This document shows, in pieces, positions 6,592-11,554 of a DNA stretch of 13,184 nt (position 1 is its first letter; every line of letters starts with the position of its first letter). This DNA comes from JACRLI01 sp035542815 (GTDB lineage Bacteria; Eisenbacteria; RBG-16-71-46; JACRLI01), in NCBI GenBank assembly GCA_035542815.1, contig DATKKS010000222.1, positions 1-13,184 on the forward strand. The letters run 5' to 3'. The position numbers were made by a program, and so were the translations under genes. Under the pieces are notes generated by a model that was not told the origin of the DNA, did no database searches, and saw nothing but the letters and a program-made list of their open reading frames with translations.

Positions 6592-7575
6592 TCAGCGCTC
6601 CGGGCTCTCCAGCACGGCGGCGGGCGCGTTCGGCCGCGCCTCCATGAAGAGCGAGGACAGCGACTCCTCCTTGTGGATGCGGCGGATGGCTTCCGCCAGC
6701 AGCGGGGCCACCGAGCGCACCTGGATCTTCGCCGGGAGCTTCTTCGGGTCGTGGGGCACGGTGTCCGTGACCACCACTTCCTTGATGGCGGAGCGCGCGA
6801 TGCGCCCCTCGGCTTCGCCGCACAGGACCGCGTGGGTCACGCCGGCGTAGACCTCCTTGGCGCCGCTCTCGCGCAGCGCGTTGGAGGCCTCGATCAGGGT
6901 GCTGGCGGTGGTGACCATGTCGTCGAACATCACCACGTTCCGCCCGCGCACCTCTCCGATCACGTTCATCACCTCGACCGAGTCGGCCTTGGGGCGCCGC
7001 TTGTCCACCAGCGCCAGGTCCGCGCCCAGGCGCTTGGCGTAGGCCCGGGCCATCTTCACGCTGCCGATGTCGGGGGCCACCACCGTGAGGTCCGGGATCT
7101 GGCGGCGGTGGAACTCCTCGGCCAGCACCGGCGCGGCGAACAGGTGGTCGAACGGGATGTCGAAGAAACCCTGGATCTGCGAAGAGTGCAGGTCCATGGT
7201 CAGCACCCGGTCGGCGCCCGCCACGGTGATCAGGTTGCTCACCAGCTTGGCGGTGATGGACACCCGCGGCTGGTCCTTGCGGTCCTGGCGCGCGTAGCCG
7301 AAGTACGGCACCACCGCGGTCACCCGGCGGGCCGAGGCGCGCTTGCACGCGTCCACCAGCACCAGCAGCTCCATCAGGTTGACCGCCGGCGAGTGGGTCG
7401 GCTGGATCACGAAGATGTCCTCGCCGCGGATGTTCTCGTTGATCCGCACCAGCGTCTCGCCGTCCTCGAACTGCGCCACCTGCGCCAGCCCCAGGCGGAT
7501 CCCGAGCACCGCACAGATGTCGTTGGCCAACTTGAGGTTGGCGTTCCCCGAGAAGATCTTCAGCTGGTCAGGCAC
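6592..7575 (-). CDS. prs: Ribose-phosphate pyrophosphokinase (PRPP synthase, class I-like)
   Basis: 327 residues. It makes PRPP from ribose 5-phosphate and ATP for purine, pyrimidine, His, Trp and NAD synthesis. Visible motifs: QFEDGETLVRINENIRG; the flexible ATP loop YARQDRKDQPRVSITAK (about 94-110); DLHSSQIQGFFDIP with H130; DKRRPKAD with K192; and the PRPP/ribose-phosphate loop FDDMVTTASTL (217-227). In E. coli that loop reads VDDMIDTGGTL, so here T222 replaces the usual Asp and S225 the usual Gly. The rest is well conserved to the IRRIHKEESLSSLF end. The start is GTG at 7575 after a G-run. It is the first protein gene after tRNA-Gln, with an 89-nt gap holding a 9-bp hairpin. Confidence 0.96.
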   Translation of the reverse strand: MPDQLKIFSGNANLKLANDICAVLGIRLGLAQVAQFEDGETLVRINENIRGEDIFVIQPTHSPAVNLMELLVLVDACKRASARRVTAVVPYFGYARQDRKDQPRVSITAKLVSNLITVAGADRVLTMDLHSSQIQGFFDIPFDHLFAAPVLAEEFHRRQIPDLTVVAPDIGSVKMARAYAKRLGADLALVDKRRPKADSVEVMNVIGEVRGRNVVMFDDMVTTASTLIEASNALRESGAKEVYAGVTHAVLCGEAEGRIARSAIKEVVVTDTVPHDPKKLPAKIQVRSVAPLLAEAIRRIHKEESLSSLFMEARPNAPAAVLESPER

Positions 7576-7607
7576 GGTACCCCCCGCTCACGGACGAAGG
7601 TCTGTCC

Positions 7608-7633
7608 CCCCGGCGGGGCCCAGGCCGCCGGGG
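7608..7633 (-). promoter_or_regulatory. 9-bp hairpin in the prs leader, after tRNA-Gln
   Basis: CCCCGGCGG at 7608-7616 and CCGCCGGGG at 7625-7633 form a perfect 9-bp stem with an 8-nt loop. It lies 31 nt after the encoded tRNA 3' CCA and 32 nt before the prs start. It could be a processing signal, partial terminator or 5' stabiliser. No U-run follows. Confidence 0.45.
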
Positions 7634-7664
7634 CCCCCGCCGCACACCTGCTTCCGGAATCCTC

Positions 7665-7739
7665 TGGCTGGGGCGGGAGGATTCGAACCTCCGAATACAA
7701 GATCCAAAGTCTTGCGCCTTACCGCTTGGCCACGCCCCA
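7665..7739 (-). tRNA. tRNA-Gln (anticodon TTG), CCA encoded
   Basis: Reading the minus strand, the acceptor TGGGGCG (7739-7733) pairs perfectly with CGCCCCA (7675-7669). The discriminator is G at 7668 and CCA is encoded at 7667-7665. The anticodon stem CAAGA/TCTTG flanks the loop CTTTGGA, giving TTG for codon CAA. The T arm GGAGG-TTCGAAT-CCTCC is canonical. Length is 72 nt plus CCA. It is probably co-transcribed with prs and released by RNase P and 3' processing. A tRNA-Gln next to prs is a known neighbourhood in several bacterial groups. Confidence 0.97.
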
Positions 7740-7751
7740 ACCGAAACGCTG

Positions 7752-7779
7752 AGTGAACCTCCAAGCGATTGCAAAACAA
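7752..7779 (-). promoter_or_regulatory. Possible promoter for tRNA-Gln-prs block
   Basis: On the minus strand TTGTTT (7779-7774) and TTCACT (7757-7752) are 16 nt apart, and transcription would begin a few bases before the tRNA 5' end at 7739. The match is weak, but this is the AT-richest stretch upstream of the tRNA, and some promoter is needed here because the next gene upstream runs the other way. Confidence 0.28.
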
Positions 7780-8055
7780 TGAGTTGACCGTGCCACGGCA
7801 AAGTCGAGAAGAGGCTGCTAACGCAGGACTTCCAGCAGGTCTGCCCGGGAGCCCCGAGGCTCCGCGCCGCGCGACGGGTCCGCCCCGTCCCGGGCGCTCG
7901 GTCAAGCACCAGGAGACTACCAGAGCCCGGCGCCTGCGGGCAAGCCCCATTCGGAGGGGCCGGGCCCGGGCGGCGCGGCCACCGGCGCGGCGCGGGTGGC
8001 AGCGCGGCGCGGGCGCCAGAGCGCCCCGGGCCTCGCACGCGCCCCGACGCTCCCC

Positions 8056-8061
8056 TATACT
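8056..8061 (+). promoter_or_regulatory. Sigma70-like -10 box for the phosphatase gene
   Basis: TATACT at 8056-8061 is an excellent -10 hexamer standing out from GC-rich surroundings, 59 nt upstream of the phosphatase ATG. No good TTGACA-like -35 is visible at 16-18 nt spacing, and I see no clear Pho-box direct repeats. A hairpin (8011-8026) lies just upstream. Confidence 0.45.
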
Positions 8062-8077
8062 CGCTGGAACCTGTGCC

Positions 8078-8103
8078 CCCGGCCGCCGGGCCGTGTCCGG
8101 CCC
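8078..8103 (+). promoter_or_regulatory. Phosphatase leader with two overlapping hairpins
   Basis: CCCGG-CCG-CCGGG (8078-8090) and GGGCCG-TGTC-CGGCCC (8088-8103) share bases 8088-8090 and cannot fully form together. The second ends 7 nt before the GGAG ribosome site (8111-8114). It could affect translation start. In DNA this GC-rich, chance hairpins are common, so this is tentative. Confidence 0.25.
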
Positions 8104-8120
8104 ACCCTCCGGAGCCCTCC

Positions 8121-9827
8121 ATGAGCGCGCGCCACGCAGCCGCGATCCTTCTGATTGGATGTCTCGCCGCGCCCGCCGCCGCAGCGGCGCCGGCGACCCC
8201 ATCGCCTTCACCGGCCCCCGATCCCCCGCGCCTGGTGGTGCTGCTGGTGGTAGACCAGATGCGGGCGGACCAGCTCCTGGCGCCCCCGCGGGCGTTCACC
8301 GCGGGCTACCGCCGGCTGCTGGAAGGCGGCGCGGTGTTCCTGGACTGCCGCTACCGGCAGGGCCCCAACGAGACCGCCCCCGGCCATGCGGTGCTGGCCA
8401 CCGGCGCCTGGGCGCACCGGAACGGCATCGAGGCCAACACCTGGTGGTCGTACCCGGCCCACCGCGCGGTGTACGCGGTGGAGGACCGCAACGGCCGGGT
8501 GGTGGGTGCGGCCGACACCGCTGGGCGGGGCTGCGGGCCCGACACCGCCCAGCCCGCCGGGCCCGGAAACCTGGTGGCGGAGACACTGAGCGACCGCCTG
8601 TGGGCCGCCAGCCGCGGGCGGGCGCGGACCGTGGCGATCGCGGGCAAGGACCGCCCGGCGGTGCTCATGGCAGGCGTGCACGGGAAGGCCTACTGGGCGG
8701 ACGAGTGCACCGGGGGCCTGGTCACCTCCACGTACTATCACGCCACCGAGGCGGACCTGCCGGACTGGCTGCGCCGCTTCAACCGCGACCAGGCGCCGGC
8801 GCGGTGGTGGGGACAGGCGTGGCCCGCGGGAGACTCCGCCGGCTTCCGCCACGCGCTGGGCGGCCGCAGCCCACGGGACGCCCGCTTCGCGACCGACTTC
8901 TTCTCCAGCCCGCTCTCGGTGGACTGGACCCTGGCGGCGGCGGAGTCGGCCGTCGCGGGGCTGGGCCTGGGCCGCGCCGAGACCCCGGACCTCCTGTGCG
9001 TGGGCCTCTCCGCGCACGACGCGGTGGGCCACGAGTTCGGGCCGGAGAGCCCCGAGGCGGCCTACGAGGCCCGCTGCGAGGACCTGGCCCTGGGGGGATT
9101 CCTGGACTTTCTCGACGCCCGCGTGGGGCGCGGGCGGTGGCTGCTGGCGTTGAGCGCGGACCACGGCGTCGGGCGGCTGCCGGAGGACACCGCCGGCTGG
9201 CGGGCGGACCCGGAGATGCGCGAGCCGCTGCGCCCGCACGCCCGCCCCGGGGACACGCCGATGTTCCAGGACCCGGCGCGCGCCGCGCGCTTCGCGCCCC
9301 CCGGGCGGCTGCTGGCGGGCGTGTTCCTGAAGGCCGCCGACAGCCTCGCCGCGGCGCTGGGGGCGTCGGCCGGGCACTGGCGGTGGTGGGACCCGTACCT
9401 CTACTTCGCGACCGACTCGGCGGCCCCGCCGGTGCGGCTGGCAGAGGCGCTCTTGGTACGGCTGCGGGCCGAGCTCACCAACCGCTTCCCCATGGCCCGG
9501 ATGTTCGTGCGCTCCGAGCTGCGCGACACGGCGGCCACGCGCGACCCGCTGCTGCGCGCCGCGCGCCTGGCGTTCTACGAGGTGCGCGCCGGCGACTTCT
9601 ACGTGGTGCCGGACCCGGGCTTCCTGTTCATCGCGGCCCGCACCGGCACGCGCCACGGGGCGCCCTATGCCTACGACAACCACGTGCCGCTGGTGTTCTA
9701 CGGCCCCGGCGTGCGCGCGGCGCGGCACGCCGAGCTGGTGAGCCCGGCGGACGTGGCGCCCACGCTCGGCGCCCGCCTGGGCGTCGGCGCGCCGGCCCAG
9801 GCCGAGGGGCGGGACCTGAGGCCGTAA
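8121..9827 (+). CDS. PafA-type alkaline phosphatase (type I phosphodiesterase/nucleotide pyrophosphatase superfamily), exported
   Basis: 568 residues from ATG 8121, with GGAG 6 nt upstream; an in-frame extension to 8073 is not used because the signal peptide begins here. The N-terminus is a signal sequence. LIGC at 11-14 fits a lipobox, but an Ala-rich cleavage site near 22 is also possible. Active-site pattern: D45 (VVDQMRAD), nucleophile T85 (PNETAPGHAVLATG), N106 (GIEANTWW), K176 and R178 (AGKDRPAV), D300/H304 (AHDAVGHEFGP), D347/H348 (LSADHGVG), H521 (YDNHVPLVFYGPG). These fit the two-zinc site of PafA, including the Asn and Lys-x-Arg phosphate contacts of the monoesterase branch. The likely role is phosphate release from organic monoesters outside the inner membrane. 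It is on the opposite strand to its neighbours. Confidence 0.93.
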   Translation: MSARHAAAILLIGCLAAPAAAAAPATPSPSPAPDPPRLVVLLVVDQMRADQLLAPPRAFTAGYRRLLEGGAVFLDCRYRQGPNETAPGHAVLATGAWAHRNGIEANTWWSYPAHRAVYAVEDRNGRVVGAADTAGRGCGPDTAQPAGPGNLVAETLSDRLWAASRGRARTVAIAGKDRPAVLMAGVHGKAYWADECTGGLVTSTYYHATEADLPDWLRRFNRDQAPARWWGQAWPAGDSAGFRHALGGRSPRDARFATDFFSSPLSVDWTLAAAESAVAGLGLGRAETPDLLCVGLSAHDAVGHEFGPESPEAAYEARCEDLALGGFLDFLDARVGRGRWLLALSADHGVGRLPEDTAGWRADPEMREPLRPHARPGDTPMFQDPARAARFAPPGRLLAGVFLKAADSLAAALGASAGHWRWWDPYLYFATDSAAPPVRLAEALLVRLRAELTNRFPMARMFVRSELRDTAATRDPLLRAARLAFYEVRAGDFYVVPDPGFLFIAARTGTRHGAPYAYDNHVPLVFYGPGVRAARHAELVSPADVAPTLGARLGVGAPAQAEGRDLRP

Positions 9828-9832
9828 CGTCT

Positions 9833-9958
9833 TGGCAAGCTCCGGCGGCCGGGGCTGGCGCGGGCGCTGCGCTGTGGCAGGCTCCGGCGCCCGGGGCTGG
9901 CGCGGGCGCCGCGCTGTGGCAAGCTCCGGCGGCCGGGGCTGGCGCGGGCGCTACGCGC
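9833..9958 (+). repeat. Three tandem copies of a 42-bp repeat
   Basis: Units at 9833-9874, 9875-9916 and 9917-9958 begin TGGCA(A/G)GCTCCGGCG. Copies 1 and 2 differ at three positions; copy 3 differs from copy 1 only near its end. Each contains GCTCCGG-CGG(or CGC)-CCGGGGC, able to form a 7-bp stem with one G-U pair in plus-strand RNA. A 17-bp core identical to copy 2 recurs at 10001-10017. The array starts 5 nt after the phosphatase stop. 42 nt is 14 codons, so frames stay open through it, but no ribosome site or independent start supports a gene. There are no spacers, so it is not a CRISPR array. Confidence 0.88.
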
Positions 9959-10005
9959 CGCGCCGCCCGCCGCCGGGGCGAAACGTCCTCTCCACTCGCC
10001 GGCTC

Positions 10006-10179
10006 CGGCGCCCGGGGGGCGGGGCCGGTCTCGGACCTCGGAGGCCGGCGTCACGCGGCCGAGCGCAGACAGGAGGTCGGAGCCGGCCGCGTGCCCGAGT
10101 GAGGCGGAGCGCAGGAAGCGCGCAGCCGAGCGTCCGGCCGAGAGGTGCTGAGACCGGCCCTGCCCCGCGCCGGGCGCCG
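10006..10179. other. 174-nt long-range imperfect hairpin with internal branches (candidate structured RNA or palindromic element)
   Basis: Hand folding on the plus strand: 10006-10015 pairs with 10170-10179 (10 bp perfect). After a 3-nt bulge, 10016-10032 pairs with 10150-10166 (17 bp, one G-U). Then come two more pairs, a bulged G, ACCTC/GAGGT (10035-10039 with 10142-10146), a GGA/GA purine loop, GGCCGG/CCGGCC (10043-10048 with 10134-10139) and two pairs after a U bulge. Inside are two branches: CACGCGGCCG/CGGCCGCGTG (10052-10061 with 10084-10093), capped by GAC-AGGAG-GTC, and GGC...GCC at 10103-10127, holding GCGC-AGGAA-GCGC. It sits between convergent genes. No coding support and no flanking target duplication were seen. 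Confidence 0.6.
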
Positions 10180-10192
10180 CCCCGAATACGAA

Positions 10193-10214
10193 CGGGCGAC
10201 CTCGCGGTCGCCCG
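10193..10214 (-). terminator. Hairpin downstream of spoVG, possible terminator
   Basis: CGGGCGAC (10193-10200) and GTCGCCCG (10207-10214) form a perfect 8-bp stem with a 6-nt loop. On the minus strand it is followed by TTCGTATTC, a weak T-rich tail, about 34 nt after the spoVG stop. On the plus strand GGCCCGGG follows, so the minus-strand direction is favoured. Confidence 0.42.
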
Positions 10215-10226
10215 GGCCCGGGTTGT

Positions 10227-10244
10227 GGCGGCTCACGGTCCGCC
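10227..10244 (-). terminator. Short hairpin immediately after spoVG
   Basis: GGCGG (10227-10231) pairs with CCGCC (10240-10244), 8-nt loop, 3 nt after the spoVG stop. There is no T-run. It may act with the 10193-10214 hairpin in 3'-end formation. Confidence 0.25.
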
Positions 10245-10247
10245 GGT

Positions 10248-10559
10248 TCAGTCGTCGTGTTCCGCGGAGGAGCCCACGCTCACCGGGGCGCCGGAGAGCG
10301 GCGTCTCGGCCTTCACCCGCTCGTACTCGGAAATCACGCGGTGCTCCAGCCGGTCGCGCATCTCGTTGTTGATGGGGTGGGCGATGTCCTGGTAGGTGCC
10401 GTCCGGCTTCTTGCGGCTCGGCATGGCGACGAACATGCCGCCGTTGCCGGCGATGATCTTGAGGCCGCGGACCACGAAACAGTCGTCGAACGTGACGCTG
10501 GCGAACGCCTTGAGCTTGTCGTCTTCCCTGAGTGCGATCCTGACTTCCGTGATATCCAC
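10248..10559 (-). CDS. spoVG: SpoVG family regulator
   Basis: 103 residues from GTG at 10559: VDITEVRIALREDDKLKAFA, TFDDCFVVRGLKIIAGNGG, MFVAMPSRKKPDGTYQDIAH, PINNEMRD. This is a full-length SpoVG core (about 85 residues) plus a Ser/Ala/Asp-rich tail. SpoVG is a small regulator that binds nucleic acid in Bacillus, Staphylococcus, Borrelia and others; it was named for sporulation but also occurs in non-sporulating bacteria. A longer open frame upstream has no homology, and the family begins exactly here. The ribosome site AAGGTGGTGAG lies upstream. The neighbourhood ispE-spoVG-prs-ctc-pth resembles Bacillus, minus purR, ridA and glmU, with a phosphatase inserted instead. Confidence 0.95.
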   Translation of the reverse strand: MDITEVRIALREDDKLKAFASVTFDDCFVVRGLKIIAGNGGMFVAMPSRKKPDGTYQDIAHPINNEMRDRLEHRVISEYERVKAETPLSGAPVSVGSSAEHDD

Positions 10560-10580
10560 GCAGCTCACCACCTTTTCGCT

Positions 10581-10635
10581 CACCCGGGTCCGGGTGCATC
10601 CAGGTGTCGTTGTCACCGAAGCCTCTCCGGGCTTC
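10581..10635 (-). promoter_or_regulatory. Two hairpins in the spoVG leader
   Basis: In the 104-nt ispE-spoVG gap, GAAGCC/GGCTTC (10618-10623 with 10630-10635, 6-nt loop) and CACCCG/CGGGTG (10581-10586 with 10591-10596, 4-nt loop) are both perfect 6-bp stems. The second ends just before the spoVG ribosome site. No clear promoter is visible, so spoVG is probably transcribed from upstream of ispE. Confidence 0.35.
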
Positions 10636-10663
10636 CTCGCGCGCACGCTCATGAGTGCCTGGT

Positions 10664-11554
10664 TTAGAGCAATTCCACTCCTCCGCCCACGGGGCGGACG
10701 ATCCAGGCCCAGCTGCCTGCTCTTCGAACGCGGAGGTTGAGCGCTCGAGCGCTGCGGGTATCTGGGACCACACCAAAGACGGCGGAGCCGCTTCCGGTGA
10801 CGCGCACTCCGCGAGCCCCGGCGCCGGCCAGCAGCCGGGCCAGAGCCCCGATCCGGGGGTGACGGCGCCGCAGCCAGGGCTCGAAGGCGTTGGTACCTTG
10901 GTACACGACATGCGCCCCGGCGCACGGTGCAAAACTATAGTGTGGAATGCTAGGAACCCGCCATGCCCTTGTCAATGGGATTTCCAACCCGGCGTAGGCC
11001 TCCCGAGTGGATACCGGGTATCCAGGATACGCGACCACCGCCCGGAAGTCCGGCAGGCGCCCCCGGCGCAGCACCCGGTCCCCCCGCCCGCCCATCCAGG
11101 CGGCCCCGCCGCCGAGGAAGAAGGGCACGTCGGCCCCCAGCCGCCGGGCCAGGGCCCGCAGCCGGGCCGGCGCGGGGCGCAGCCGCCACAGGCGCGCCCC
11201 GGCCACCAGCGCCATGGCGGCGTCGGCGCTCCCGCCGCCCAGGCCCGCCCCCACCGGGATGCGCTTCCACAGCCGCGCCCGGGCGCCGGCCCGGACCCGG
11301 AACGCGCGGCGCAGCTCCTCCAGCGCCCGCAGCACCAGGTTCTCCGGCCCCTCGCTCACGCCTTCCAGCCCGCGCGGCAGCACCCGCAGCTCCAGCTCGC
11401 CGCGGGTCGCAGAAAGCTCCAGCCGGTCGTACAGGCTCACCGCCTGGAACAGCGAGCGGATCTCGTGGAAGCCGTCCGGGCGCCGGCCCAGCACCTCCAG
11501 GTGCAGGTTGAGCTTGGCCGGGACCCGCGCCACCACCCGGCGCCCGCCGGTCAC
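10664..11554 (-). CDS. ispE: 4-diphosphocytidyl-2-C-methyl-D-erythritol kinase
   Basis: 296 residues, a GHMP kinase of the MEP isoprenoid pathway that phosphorylates CDP-methylerythritol. Motifs: VPAKLNLHLEV with catalytic K14; RPDGFHEIRSLFQAV; the ATP loop PVGAGLGGGSADAAMAL (100-116); GADVPFFLGGGAAW with catalytic D142; and RVTGSGSAVFGVV (251-263) as the third GHMP motif. The start is GTG at 11554, whose GTGA overlaps the TGA of the upstream UbiA-family gene by 4 nt, indicating coupled translation. Residues about 189-215 (GLEIPLTRAWRVPSIPHYSF region) are coded by noticeably less GC-rich DNA than the rest and fit the family less well. The stop is TAA at 10664. Confidence 0.94.
   Translation of the reverse strand: MTGGRRVVARVPAKLNLHLEVLGRRPDGFHEIRSLFQAVSLYDRLELSATRGELELRVLPRGLEGVSEGPENLVLRALEELRRAFRVRAGARARLWKRIPVGAGLGGGSADAAMALVAGARLWRLRPAPARLRALARRLGADVPFFLGGGAAWMGGRGDRVLRRGRLPDFRAVVAYPGYPVSTREAYAGLEIPLTRAWRVPSIPHYSFAPCAGAHVVYQGTNAFEPWLRRRHPRIGALARLLAGAGARGVRVTGSGSAVFGVVPDTRSARALNLRVRRAGSWAWIVRPVGGGVELL

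Larger units (their letters stand above)
7740..8120. other. Divergent intergenic region (tRNA-Gln / phosphatase), no gene
   Basis: About 380 nt without a convincing gene; long open frames here are GC-driven and lack ribosome sites. Its left end is AT-richer (7752-7790), as expected for the tRNA promoter. It contains the small palindrome CCGTGCCACGG (7788-7798) and two perfect hairpins: GCCCC/GGGGC at 7944-7960 with a 7-nt loop, and GGGCGC/GCGCCC at 8011-8026 with a CAGA loop. The right end holds the phosphatase promoter and leader. Confidence 0.6.

Noticed and set aside
5959..7752. A 597-codon plus-strand open frame opposite rplY, prs and tRNA-Gln
   Set aside because: It is antisense to three confident genes; His/Gln/Arg-rich shadow translation typical of GC-rich DNA.
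8062..8120. Pho-box control of the phosphatase
   Set aside because: I searched by eye for CTGTCAT-like direct repeats around the -10 box and leader and saw none; PafA-type enzymes can also be phosphate-independent.
9833..9958. CRISPR array
   Set aside because: The units are directly adjacent with no unique spacers, only three copies, and no cas genes nearby.
7769..10102. A 777-codon open frame on the plus strand, and a 584-codon alternative start for the phosphatase
   Set aside because: The long frame is the out-of-frame shadow of the phosphatase kept open by high GC. The extra 16 residues before ATG 8121 precede both the ribosome site and the signal peptide.
10006..10179. A complete insertion sequence or MITE with target duplications
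   Set aside because: No transposase and no matching short direct repeats on the two flanks; kept only as one hypothesis for the palindrome.
10140..10250. A possible second tRNA on the minus strand (TTCGTAT after a GC stem)
   Set aside because: No 7-bp acceptor stem or anticodon arm can be built, and the T-loop lacks A58. The bases are better explained by the 8-bp hairpin and the long-range hairpin.
10560..10925. A longer SpoVG protein with about 120 extra N-terminal residues
   Set aside because: The extension overlaps the ispE 3' end in another frame, shows no family similarity, and SpoVG proteins begin exactly at the GTG at 10559, which has a ribosome site.
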